NCBI GenBank assembly: GCA_016716705.1
Contig: JADJVF010000038.1
Span: 19,336 to 83,335, forward strand
DNA: 64,000 nucleotides
Direction of reading: 5' to 3'
DNA from: Holophagales bacterium
Lineage (GTDB): Bacteria > Acidobacteriota > Thermoanaerobaculia > UBA5066
Part shown: piece by piece, positions 43,119-51,499 of the stretch
Numbering within the stretch: position 1 is the first letter of the stretch
Layout of the letters: each line of letters opens with the position of its first letter
The notes under the pieces: generated by a model
Databases searched by the model: none
Seen by the model: the letters and a program-made list of their open reading frames with translations, nothing else
What the model was told of the DNA's origin: nothing
Translations under genes and position numbers: made by a program

Positions 43119-43880
43119 GTGGACTGCGCCGAGATTAGGTCCAGCGAGGACGCCGAGCGGTACCTGCGCGGAAGCTTGAGCGAGGAGGAAGCGACCCGGT
43201 ACGAGGACCACTTCTTCGCATGTGAGAGCTGCTTTGCGGAGCTGAAGGCACTCGAGGCTCTGCAACTCGAGCTCGCACGGACCCGGCACGCGGTCCAGGC
43301 TCAGGCTCGTTTCTCCCGCTCGATCCTCTGGATGGCTGCGGTCGCCGCCGTCCTCGTCCTCGGCTCCGGGGCGGCGCTCTATCTCGCACGCGGCGCGACG
43401 CCCCTCGCGGAGCCGGAGAGCGGGGCGAAGACCGCGACCATGGCAGAACTGGCCCGGGTCGATCCGCCCCGCTGGACGCCAACGCGCCTCCGGGGCGCCG
43501 AGAACGAAGCCGGCCGACGGTTCCGGGAGGCGATGGAGCTCTATGCAAAGGGCGAGTGGAGCGCGGCGCTGCCAGCGCTTCGAGAGGCGTCGCGCCTCGA
43601 CCCGCAGGCCTCGCACGTTTCCTTCTATCTCGGCGCCTGCGCGCTCCTGGCAGGACACCGCGCGGAGGCTGTCGAGAGCCTTCGGCGGGTCGTGTCTCTC
43701 GGCGAGACACCTTTCCTCGAGGAATCTCGCTTCTACCTTGCCAAGGCGTACCTGGGCGCCAGCGACATCGCGGCTGCCCGGGCCGAGCTGCAGGCGACGG
43801 TGGAGCTCGGCGGCCCACGCCTCGACGAGGCCCGGAAGCTGCTCGAAGAGTTGGAGACGATTCGGCCACGATCGCCCTGA
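43119..43880 (+). CDS. Anti-sigma factor with zinc motif, membrane segment and TPR domain
   Basis: Predicted 253 residues. A zf-HC2-type cytoplasmic domain has HxxxCxxC at 31-38 (HFFACESC), the ZAS motif of anti-sigma factors. One membrane segment follows (about 69-91, ILWMAAVAAVLVLGSGAALY), then an extracytoplasmic TPR domain (about 130-250; AMELYAKGEWSAALPALREA, RFYLAKAYLGASDIAAARAE). GTG at 43119 follows GAGAGGAGA. The topology lets an outside TPR domain control release of the sigma factor inside. The CHAT gene follows after 20 bases. Confidence 0.85.
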   Translation: MDCAEIRSSEDAERYLRGSLSEEEATRYEDHFFACESCFAELKALEALQLELARTRHAVQAQARFSRSILWMAAVAAVLVLGSGAALYLARGATPLAEPESGAKTATMAELARVDPPRWTPTRLRGAENEAGRRFREAMELYAKGEWSAALPALREASRLDPQASHVSFYLGACALLAGHRAEAVESLRRVVSLGETPFLEESRFYLAKAYLGASDIAAARAELQATVELGGPRLDEARKLLEELETIRPRSP

Positions 43881-43900
43881 GCGTCTCCGGGGGAGTGGAC

Positions 43901-46900
43901 ATGAAGGTGCGCCGGTCCAGGCTTCTGGTGGTTCTGGCCCTGCTCTTCACGCTCGCCGGGCCGCTCCGCGGTGAGGCGCGCTCCGAGGAGAAACCCGGGC
44001 CGACCCCTTCCGCAGCTCAAGGCCCGGCAGCTCCCCCCTCGCTCGACGTCGTCCGAGGGCTCATCTGGAAGGACCGCTACGAAGAAGCCGAGAAGATGGC
44101 TCGCGAGCTCCTCCTCGCGGCCGAGTCGACGCATGGCTCCGACCCGGTCGAGGCTGCGGACGCGATCGACCTGCTCGTCGACACGCTCACGCGAGGCCGG
44201 AAGGCCTGGAGCGCGGAGGCGGTCGAGCTCGCGGACCGCGCAATCTCGATTCGCGAGAAGGCACGCGGGCCTGACGACTCGAGCCTCTCCACGTCACTCG
44301 CGGTCAAGGGGAACCTCCTCAAGGCGCGCGGCCGCTACGCGGATGCCCTTCCCCTCCTCGAGCGTGCGCTGACCCTACGGGAGAGGGAGTATGGACCCGA
44401 AGACATAACGGTTGGGCGAGCTCACGCCGACCTGGCGGCGCTCCTTCTCGAGATCGACCTTGACGCCTCCGAGAAGCACGGCAAGGAGGCGCTCCGCATC
44501 TTCGAGGTGGCCGCGGGGCCGGACAGCATCGAGGTCTCGGATGTGCTGAACAGTCTGGCGGTCGGCGCTACGGACCAGGGCCGATTCGCCGAGGCCGAGG
44601 AGCTCTGCCGGCGCTCACTCCGGATCTCGGAGGAGTTGCTCGGCCCCCGAAGCTCCCACGCCGCACTTCGCCACCACCGCCTCGGGGGTATCTACCTCGA
44701 TTCCGGCGACTACGAGCGGGCACGGGAGGAGTTCGAGGAGGCCGTTTCCATCAGTGAGGAGGCACTCGGTCCCCACCATCCCGCGCTCGTTCGATCCCTC
44801 GCGAACCTGGCCATCGCCGAGGACCTGCTTGGCATTCCCGCGGCCGCCCGTTACGAGCGTGCGATCGCTCTCGCGGACGAGACGATGGGTCCGGATCACG
44901 ATGTACCCGCGCGGATCCGGGCGAACTTCGCCGGCTACCTGGGGGATTCCGACATCCGGAAGGCCCGTCAGCTGCTCGAGGAGGCACAGGCCGTCCTGTC
45001 GAGGGCGCTCGGCCCCTCGCATCCCCAGTATCTCTGGGTGACGAGCTGTCTCGGGGATCAGGCAGCCCTGGTCGGCGACTATGGGGCCTCGGAGCGGTAC
45101 TTCGAACAGGCCATTGCGGGATTGGAGAGGAGCGCGGACGCTCCTCCCGAGTTTCTCGTCTCCGCGCTCGAGGGACTCGCATCATGCCTGGCCGAGGCCG
45201 GCAGAACCGCTGAGGCGCAGGCACTCTACGAGCGTGCTCTCGCCCTCGGCGAGAAGAACCTCGGGCCTGACCACCCCAGGGTTGCGGTGATCCTCGAAAG
45301 TCTCGGCGACGTCCTTCGGCGGCAGGGCGCCCTGGGCGCTGCCGAGTCCACCTACACGCGCGCGCTGCGGATTCGCAGGAAGGGGTTCGGAGGGGAAGAC
45401 GCGATCGCGGCCAACCTCTTCGCCCTCGCAGACCTGAAGGCCGAGGAGGGGAAACTCCGGCAAGCGCGGGACAACTTCGGGCGCGCCTTAACCATCCAGG
45501 AGAAGTCCCGGACGCCCGACGGTCCCCGGAACGCCGACGGCTACAGAAAGTACGCTTCGTATCTCATCCGCAGCGGTAGCCCGCGCGCTGCCCTGGATGC
45601 TGCACTCAGGGCCGAGTCGATCTCCCGACGCCACCTCCGGTCCACGATCGCGTCGCTCTCCGAGCGAAATGCACTGAGCCTCGTGGCGAGGACGCCGTCC
45701 GGGCTGGACCTTGCGATCTCGGCAGCCTCGACGCTTCGCGAGCCGGCCTCGGCGAAGGCCGCTCTGGACGCTCTGATTCGCTCCCGCGCCCTCGTCCTGG
45801 ACGAGATGGGCGAGCGCCACCAGGCAGTTCGGGTAACGCACGACCTCGAAGTCTCCCGTCTCGTCGACGACTATGTTGCGGCGCGGGCACGCCTCGCGAA
45901 CCTGACGGTGAAGGGAGGGGACGAGAGCTTCCCCGCGAAGTACCGGAAGCGCCTCGAGGAGGCACGCGCGGCGAAGGACGCTGCCGAGCGGGCGCTCGCC
46001 GAGAAGAGCGTGGGCTTCCGTCGGAGCCGGACCCAGGCCGGGGCCGGGCTCGCGGAGGTCGCCCACGCCCTCCCCGACGGCGCTGCGCTCGTCGCCTTCG
46101 TCCACTACGCGCGGTCCTCAACGGCCCCTGCCTCGAAACGCCAGACGAAGCCTTCTCCTCCCGTCGATTCGTACGCGGCATTCGTCCTGCGGCACGGCTC
46201 GACGGCACCCGAACTGGTTCCTTTCGGCCCCGCGAGCGTCATCGACGCCCAGGTGGCTCTCGCTCGAAGCTCCCTCGCCCGGACGGCCGCAATTCCCGGG
46301 AGCCTCGGGGGCGCCGGGAGCTTTGCCGAGACCTCCTACCGTCGAACCACCGCAACGCTGAGAGACCTCGTCTGGAAACCGCTGGAGCGATATCTCACTG
46401 GCGTGGGAACCGCATTCATCGTGCCCGACGGCTCGCTTGCGCTCGTCAGCTTCGCGGCCCTGCCCGACGGAGCAAACGGGTACCTCGTCGAGCGCGGACC
46501 GGTCGTTCACTACCTTTCGGCCGAGCGCGATCTCGTCGCCACCGCCCTTCCGCAGGGGACCGGCCTGCTGGCCGCCGGCGCACCGAACTTCGACGAGCGA
46601 CCATCCGCCGTCCCGGAGCGGCCGGCCAGTGCCCAGGAACGGCGTCCGGCCGCCACGGTCGCGTCCGCCGTCTTCCGGGGCGCTCTCCCGTCGTGCCGCA
46701 ATTTCGACGCGCTGCGCTTCGCGGCGCTTCCGTCCGCCGGGCTGGAGATCGAAGACGTCGCCGACGCGTGGAAGACCTCCGCGAAGAAATTGCGGGGGCC
46801 GACCACTTCCGAGGCGTTCGGGGCAGAGCCACTGCTGCTCTCCGGCCTGGCCGCCAGCGAGACGGCCGTCAAGGCGAGCGCCCCCGGCCGACGCATCGTC

Positions 46901-47431
46901 CACGTGGCCACGCACGGCTTCTTCCTCGGCGACTGCCCATCGGCTCCCGGGAGCGAAGCGGCCCGGCCGACCCGATCGGCCACCGTCTTCGCCGACAACC
47001 CGCTGCTCCTTTCGGGCCTCGCCCTCGCGGGCGCCAACCAGCGCGGCACGGCCCCACCCGGAGCAGAGGACGGAATCCTGACGGCCGAGGAGATCGCGGC
47101 GCTCGACCTCTCCGGGGTCGAGTGGGCGGTTCTCTCCGCCTGCGAGACCGGCGTCGGGGAGCTGCGCTCGGGAGAGGGCCTGTTCGGCCTTCGGCGCGCG
47201 TTCCAGATCGCGGGGGCTCGCTCGCTGATCCTGAGCCTCTGGCCTGTCGAGGACGAGGCAAGCCGTCAGTGGATGAAGACGCTCTACAGGAACCGCCTCG
47301 CCCGAGGAATGACGACCGCGAGGGCCGTCCACGAGGCGAGCCGGGAGCAACTCCTGAAACGGCGCGCGGCCGGACAGAGCACTCACCCGTTCTACTGGGC
47401 GGGTTTCGTCGCCGCGGGCGACTGGAGGTAG
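43901..47431 (+). CDS. Exported TPR-CHAT caspase-like protease
   Basis: Predicted 1176 residues. An N-terminal hydrophobic signal (LLVVLALLFTLAGPLRGEA) is followed by about 12 TPR units (about 45-600; many in the kinesin-light-chain style, such as ALPLLERALTLREREYGPED), and a C-terminal CHAT domain (about 850-1176). The caspase-like catalytic pair is intact: His1005 in HVATHGFF and Cys1081 in LSACETGVGE. ATG at 43901 follows GGGGGAG. CHAT proteases cut proteins on signal; TPRs usually bind the trigger or target. Linkage to an ECF sigma/anti-sigma pair whose anti-sigma also has TPRs suggests one regulated module. Confidence 0.88.
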   Translation: MKVRRSRLLVVLALLFTLAGPLRGEARSEEKPGPTPSAAQGPAAPPSLDVVRGLIWKDRYEEAEKMARELLLAAESTHGSDPVEAADAIDLLVDTLTRGRKAWSAEAVELADRAISIREKARGPDDSSLSTSLAVKGNLLKARGRYADALPLLERALTLREREYGPEDITVGRAHADLAALLLEIDLDASEKHGKEALRIFEVAAGPDSIEVSDVLNSLAVGATDQGRFAEAEELCRRSLRISEELLGPRSSHAALRHHRLGGIYLDSGDYERAREEFEEAVSISEEALGPHHPALVRSLANLAIAEDLLGIPAAARYERAIALADETMGPDHDVPARIRANFAGYLGDSDIRKARQLLEEAQAVLSRALGPSHPQYLWVTSCLGDQAALVGDYGASERYFEQAIAGLERSADAPPEFLVSALEGLASCLAEAGRTAEAQALYERALALGEKNLGPDHPRVAVILESLGDVLRRQGALGAAESTYTRALRIRRKGFGGEDAIAANLFALADLKAEEGKLRQARDNFGRALTIQEKSRTPDGPRNADGYRKYASYLIRSGSPRAALDAALRAESISRRHLRSTIASLSERNALSLVARTPSGLDLAISAASTLREPASAKAALDALIRSRALVLDEMGERHQAVRVTHDLEVSRLVDDYVAARARLANLTVKGGDESFPAKYRKRLEEARAAKDAAERALAEKSVGFRRSRTQAGAGLAEVAHALPDGAALVAFVHYARSSTAPASKRQTKPSPPVDSYAAFVLRHGSTAPELVPFGPASVIDAQVALARSSLARTAAIPGSLGGAGSFAETSYRRTTATLRDLVWKPLERYLTGVGTAFIVPDGSLALVSFAALPDGANGYLVERGPVVHYLSAERDLVATALPQGTGLLAAGAPNFDERPSAVPERPASAQERRPAATVASAVFRGALPSCRNFDALRFAALPSAGLEIEDVADAWKTSAKKLRGPTTSEAFGAEPLLLSGLAASETAVKASAPGRRIVHVATHGFFLGDCPSAPGSEAARPTRSATVFADNPLLLSGLALAGANQRGTAPPGAEDGILTAEEIAALDLSGVEWAVLSACETGVGELRSGEGLFGLRRAFQIAGARSLILSLWPVEDEASRQWMKTLYRNRLARGMTTARAVHEASREQLLKRRAAGQSTHPFYWAGFVAAGDWR

Positions 47432-47464
47432 GGGCGACGGCCGTCGCGTCGCCTCATTCCGTGG

Positions 47465-47527
47465 TCAGAGCTTCTCCCACTCCTCGCGAGTCAGGTCCCG
47501 GCGCTTGACGGGCCCGATCGCCGGCAT
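47465..47527 (-). pseudogene. Truncated HicA-like toxin (20 codons)
   Basis: ATG at 47527 overlaps the hicB-like stop (TGATG). The first twelve residues (MPAIGPVKRRDL) match the usual start of HicA-type toxins of the MPAFGPVKRRDL kind, but the frame ends after TREEWEKL, so the double-stranded RNA-binding fold and its catalytic His are missing. The DNA beyond it is the end of the convergent CHAT gene. It is most likely the stump of a decayed toxin gene. Confidence 0.5.
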
Positions 47528-47769
47528 CAGGCGACTTCCCGGACCGCCAGCTCGATACCGTCGAGGATCGGGAGCGGCAGGTTCCGTGAAACGCGGAAGA
47601 GGACCCACTCCTCGAGTACCTCGGCCAGCTCGTCCCGGCACTCCTCGAGCGTCGTCGCCACGGCGTAGACACCCGGGCAATCGGGGATCTCACCGTAGAA
47701 CCTCGAATCGTCTTCGAGAATCTCGTACCGCGCGCGCCTCAGGGCGCTCTGAAGGTAGCTGGACAGCAT
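47527..47769 (-). CDS. HicB family antitoxin-like protein
   Basis: Predicted 80 residues with the HicB-like fold pattern: ALRRARYEILEDDSRFYGEI, PDCPGVYAVATTLEECRDEL, AEVLEEWVLFRVSRNLPLPI. These correspond to the partial RNase-H-like domain of HicB antitoxins; there is no separate DNA-binding domain. The hicB-before-hicA order with overlapping stop and start is seen in one subclass of HicBA pairs. The partner toxin is reduced to 20 codons, so this is probably an orphan antitoxin. Confidence 0.75.
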   Translation of the reverse strand: MLSSYLQSALRRARYEILEDDSRFYGEIPDCPGVYAVATTLEECRDELAEVLEEWVLFRVSRNLPLPILDGIELAVREVA

Positions 47770-47899
47770 CCCGGCTCATTCTATCGCCGGCCGATTCAGC
47801 CGCTCCCGCTCCGTCCACGGTGCCCGGGCGAGGAACCGGCGGCCTGACGCATCCTGAGACGGTTTCCGGTAATGTCCGGCCGGGCTTTCGCCCGACGCC

Positions 47900-48913
47900 A
47901 TGACCACCTCCCCCGAGCAGCAGAGAGACCTCTACCGGCACCTTCTTCTCACCCGCCTCCTCGAGGAGCGGATGGTGAGCCTCTACCGGCAGGGAAAGAT
48001 GACCGGGGGGCTTTTCCGGTGCCTGGGGCAGGAGGCGACGGCCGTCGGGTCGGCGTTCGCTCTCGAGGAGGGCGACCTCCTCATCCCGATCATCCGCGAC
48101 CTGGGCGCGACCCTGGTGCGCGGGGCGCGGCCGGTCGACATCCTCCGGCAGGTGATGACGAAGGCCGACGCCCCGGCCCGGGGCCGCGACGGGTTCCTCC
48201 ACTTCTGCCTGCCGGAGAAGGGGCTCTACTCCGCGATCGCGATGCTCGGGACCGCCGTTTCGGTGGTCGCCGGAATGGTCCTCGCGGACCGGTATCTCGG
48301 GAAGAAGACCGTCGGGATGACCTACCTCGGCGAGGGAGGGACCTCGACGGGCGCGTTCCACGAGGGGATCAACTTCGCCTCGGTCCAGAAGCTGCCGATC
48401 GTCGTCGTCCTCGAGTTCAACCGGTACTCCTACTCGACGCCGTCGGAGATGCAGTGCGGCGCCGCGACGCTTGCGGACAAGGCCGCTGGCTACGGCGTCG
48501 CGAGCGCGATCGTGGACGGGAACGACGTCCTCGCCGTCGTCGAGGCGGCCCGGCGCGCCGTGGCCTGGGCGCGCGAGGGAAACGGCCCGTTCCTCCTCGA
48601 GTGCAAGACGTACCGCCGGAAGGGGCACGCCGAGCACGACGGGCAGGCGTACGTGGACCCGGAGGAGCTGGCCGAGTGGACGCGGCGCGACCCGATCGCG
48701 CGGTTCGAGCGGCACCTCGACGAGGGCGGCGTCCTGGACGCCGCGGCGCGGGAGGCCGTCCGCGCCGGCATCGACGCGGAGCTGGACGCCGCCGTGGCCG
48801 AGGCCGAGGCCTCCCCCGCCCCGATCCCCGATCCCGAATTCCGGGGCGTGCGGGCCGACGAGGAGGCCGTCGTGAAGCGGCGCGAGGAGACGTTCGTCGG
48901 GGGCCTGCGATGA
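47900..48913 (+). CDS. 2-oxoacid dehydrogenase E1 component, alpha subunit
   Basis: Predicted 337-residue thiamine diphosphate-dependent decarboxylase subunit of a pyruvate/branched-chain 2-oxoacid dehydrogenase complex. Family features: RLLEERMVSLYRQGKMTGGL, the ThDP/magnesium region GEGGTSTGAFHEGINFASVQ with FNRYSYSTP, and TYRRKGHAEHDGQAYVDPEE in the regulatory loop. The exact substrate (branched-chain oxoacid, pyruvate or acetoin) cannot be fixed; the alpha/beta E1 layout excludes E. coli-type homodimeric E1. Its stop overlaps the E1-beta start. Confidence 0.87.
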   Translation: MTTSPEQQRDLYRHLLLTRLLEERMVSLYRQGKMTGGLFRCLGQEATAVGSAFALEEGDLLIPIIRDLGATLVRGARPVDILRQVMTKADAPARGRDGFLHFCLPEKGLYSAIAMLGTAVSVVAGMVLADRYLGKKTVGMTYLGEGGTSTGAFHEGINFASVQKLPIVVVLEFNRYSYSTPSEMQCGAATLADKAAGYGVASAIVDGNDVLAVVEAARRAVAWAREGNGPFLLECKTYRRKGHAEHDGQAYVDPEELAEWTRRDPIARFERHLDEGGVLDAAAREAVRAGIDAELDAAVAEAEASPAPIPDPEFRGVRADEEAVVKRREETFVGGLR

Positions 48914-49887
48914 GCGGAGAAGCCACCTACCTCGACGCGATCCGGATCGCCCTCGGGGAGGAGATGGAGCGCGACGGGCGGGTGATCCTCCTCGGCGAGG
49001 ACATCGGCGTCTACGGCGGCGCGTTCAAGGCGACGGCAGGCCTTCTCGAGCGATTCGGGCCGCAGCGGGTCATCGACACTCCGGTCGTCGAGGAGGCGAT
49101 CGTCGGCGCGGCCATCGGCGCCTCCCTCCGGGGCCTCAGGCCCGTCGTCGAGATGCAGTTCTTCGACTTCGCCGCGCGGGCGTTCGACATGATCACGAAC
49201 TTCGCGGCGAAGCACCGCTACCGGACCGGCCTCGGCGTCCCGATCGTCATCCGCGGGCCGTCGGGAGCCGGCGTCCACGCCGGGCCCTTCCACTCGCAGA
49301 GCCCCGAGGGGTACTTCGCCCGGACACCCGGTCTCGCGGTCGTCGTCCCCTCGACCGCCGCCGACGCCCGCGGCCTCCTCAAGGCGGCGATCCGCGACGA
49401 CGACCCGGTCCTCTTCCTCGAGCACAAGCTCCTCTACCGGCGGGCGAAGGAGGTCCTTCCCGAGGGCGACGGCGTCGTGCCGATCGGGAGGGCCGCCGTA
49501 CGGCGCCCCGGCCGGGACCTGACGATCGTGACGTACGGGGCGATGGTCCCGCTCGCCCTCGACGCGGCCGCCGAGCTCGCGAAGGAGGGGGTCGAGGCCG
49601 AGGTGATCGACCTGCGCACCCTTCTCCCGATGGACGAGGAGACGGTCCTCGAGTCGGTGAAGAAGACGTCGAAGGCTCTCCTCCTTCACGAGGACGCCCG
49701 GACGCTCGGGATCGGGGCCGAGATCGCCGCCACGCTCGCGGAGAAGGCGTTCGAGTGGCTCGACGCGCCGGTCCTCCGCGTGACCGCCCCGGACACCCCG
49801 ATACCCTTCGCTCCCAGCCTCGAGGCGGCGTACCTGCCCGGCCTCTCCACCCTGCTCGCCGCCGCGCGTAGACTCGCGGCCTACTGA
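48910..49887 (+). CDS. 2-oxoacid dehydrogenase E1 component, beta subunit
   Basis: Predicted 325 residues, the usual size. Features: LGEDIGVYGGAFKATAGL, DTPVVEEAIVGAAIGASLRG, EMQFFDFAARAFDMITNFAA, and RGPSGAGVHAGPFHSQSPEG, which form the second half of the cofactor site and the interface to E2. ATG at 48910 overlaps the E1-alpha stop (ATGA). E2 begins 31 bases downstream, so the three form an operon. No E3 gene is in the window. Confidence 0.9.
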   Translation: MSGEATYLDAIRIALGEEMERDGRVILLGEDIGVYGGAFKATAGLLERFGPQRVIDTPVVEEAIVGAAIGASLRGLRPVVEMQFFDFAARAFDMITNFAAKHRYRTGLGVPIVIRGPSGAGVHAGPFHSQSPEGYFARTPGLAVVVPSTAADARGLLKAAIRDDDPVLFLEHKLLYRRAKEVLPEGDGVVPIGRAAVRRPGRDLTIVTYGAMVPLALDAAAELAKEGVEAEVIDLRTLLPMDEETVLESVKKTSKALLLHEDARTLGIGAEIAATLAEKAFEWLDAPVLRVTAPDTPIPFAPSLEAAYLPGLSTLLAAARRLAAY

Positions 49888-49917
49888 CCCGATGAAAGAC
49901 TGACGGAGAATCGGACC

Positions 49918-51390
49918 ATGCCGACGAACGTGATCATGCCGCAGATGGGCGAGTCGATCGCCGAGGGAACCCTGACCCGCTGGATGAAGAAGATCGGCGA
50001 CAGCGTCAAGCGCGACGAGCCGCTCTTCGAGATCTCGACCGACAAGGTCGACGCCGAAATCCTTCCCCGTCCGCCGGGGTCCTCCTGGAGATCCTCGTCC
50101 AGGAGGGGACCACGGTCCCGATCAACACCGTCGTCGCCAGGATCGGCGAGGCGGGCGAGGCGACGGCGACCGCTCCGGCCGCGGAGGCCGCAGCGCCAGC
50201 CGCCCCCGCTCCGGCCCGTGGCCGAAGCCTCTGCGCCCGTGGCCGCTCCGGCTCCGGCTCCGGCGGCCCTCGTGGTGGTCCCGCCGCCCCCGCCCGCGGC
50301 CCCGCCGGCGGCCCCTCACTTCACGACCCCGCCCCAGGAAGGGGAAACGAAGGAAGACCTCCAGAAGCGCCGCTCGTCGCCGGTCGTGCGGATCATCGCC
50401 GAGGAGAAGGGTGTCGACCTGGCGCAGGTTCCCGGTACCGGCATCTCCGGTCGCGTGACGAAGTCGGACCTCGCCTCCTTCCTCGAGGCCGGTGGCGCTC
50501 CCGTTCCCGCTGCCGCTCCTGCTGTTCCTGCGGCCCCGGCACCTTCGCCGGCTCCGGCCCCCGCCGCCATCGCGGCCCCCGCCGCGCCGGTCGCCCCGGT
50601 CGCAGCGGCGGCTCCTCCCGCTCCGGCCGCCCCCGCCCGGCCCGCGCCCGCCACTCCCGTCATCGCCTTCCCCGCCGGCACGAACGTCTCGGTCGAGGCG
50701 ATGTCGCCGATGCGGAAGAAGATCGCCCAGCGGATGGTCGAGTCGAAGGCGACCTCGGCCCACGTCGCCACCGTGTTCGAAGTCGACTACACGGCCATCG
50801 CGAAGCTGCGCGAGAAGGTGAAGGACCGCTTCGCCGCCCAGTACGGGACGAAGCTCTCCTACATGCCCTTCATCTTCAAGGCGGTCATCGCCGGCCTGAA
50901 GGCGCGCCCCTCCGTCAACGCGTCGGTCTCGGGCGACGACATCGTCTACCACCGCGACATCAACCTCGGCGTGGCCGTCTCGCTCGACTGGGGTCTCATC
51001 GTCCCCGTGATCAAGAACGCCGACGACCTCTCGCTCGTCGGCCTCGCCCGCGCCGCCAACGACCTCGCCGGCCGGGCGCGGAGCAAGAAGCTCCTCCCCG
51101 ACGACGTGCAGGGGGGCACCTTCACCATCACGAACCCCGGCGTCTACGGCTCGCTCTTCGGCACGCCGATCATCAACCAGCCGCAGGTTGCCATCCTCAA
51201 TATCGGAACGATCGAGAAGCGGGCGAAGGTCGTCGAGCTGCCCGACGGAACCGACACGATCGCCGTCCGGACGATGGGCTACCTGGCGCTGTCGTTCGAC
51301 CACCGGCTCGTCGACGGGGCCGAGGCCGACGCGTTCATGGGCGTGGTCAAGGCCACCCTGGAGAGCGGGGCCTTCCCGGAGCTCGACTGA
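49918..51390 (+). CDS. 2-oxoacid dehydrogenase E2 acyltransferase, with two compensating frameshifts
   Basis: Lipoyl-bearing acyltransferase core of the complex. A lipoyl domain (1-78) carries the target Lys43 in STDKVDAE. A Pro/Ala linker, an E1/E3-binding domain (RSSPVVRIIAEEKGVDLAQV, GISGRVTKSDL), a second Pro/Ala linker and the catalytic domain follow, with the active site in SFDHRLVDGAEADAF. As read, residues from about 49 to 100 are garbled: one C is missing at 50061-50062 and one extra G lies at 50213-50214. Between them another frame gives the expected end of the lipoyl domain (SPSAGVLLEILVQEG). The two errors cancel, so the gene still appears open and would be mis-annotated as intact. 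Confidence 0.88.
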   Translation: MPTNVIMPQMGESIAEGTLTRWMKKIGDSVKRDEPLFEISTDKVDAEILPRPPGSSWRSSSRRGPRSRSTPSSPGSARRARRRRPLRPRRPQRQPPPLRPVAEASAPVAAPAPAPAALVVVPPPPPAAPPAAPHFTTPPQEGETKEDLQKRRSSPVVRIIAEEKGVDLAQVPGTGISGRVTKSDLASFLEAGGAPVPAAAPAVPAAPAPSPAPAPAAIAAPAAPVAPVAAAAPPAPAAPARPAPATPVIAFPAGTNVSVEAMSPMRKKIAQRMVESKATSAHVATVFEVDYTAIAKLREKVKDRFAAQYGTKLSYMPFIFKAVIAGLKARPSVNASVSGDDIVYHRDINLGVAVSLDWGLIVPVIKNADDLSLVGLARAANDLAGRARSKKLLPDDVQGGTFTITNPGVYGSLFGTPIINQPQVAILNIGTIEKRAKVVELPDGTDTIAVRTMGYLALSFDHRLVDGAEADAFMGVVKATLESGAFPELD

Positions 51391-51429
51391 CGGACGACGG
51401 CACGTTACGCCCCGGGAGACGGGATCCAC

Positions 51430-51452
51430 GGGGGGCTTTCGAGCCCCCCTTT
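51430..51452 (+). terminator. Rho-independent terminator after the E1-E2 operon
   Basis: GGGGGGCT-TTCG-AGCCCCCC is a perfect 8-bp stem with a tetraloop (51430-51449), followed by TTTCCCTTTCCCTTT. It lies 40 bases after the E2 stop and before the next gene, so it likely separates the dehydrogenase operon from the methyltransferase-lipB pair. Confidence 0.75.
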
Positions 51453-51499
51453 CCCTTTCCCTTTCCGCCCGCGGCAGCGAACAGATCAGAGAGGGAGTG

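Noticed and set aside
50220..50690. Pro/Ala-rich stretches in E2 as possible DNA repeats
   Set aside because: These are the normal flexible linkers of lipoyl acyltransferases, not independent repeats.
51450..51467. TTTCCC triple microrepeat
   Set aside because: It forms the tail of a terminator hairpin and is too short to be meaningful by itself.
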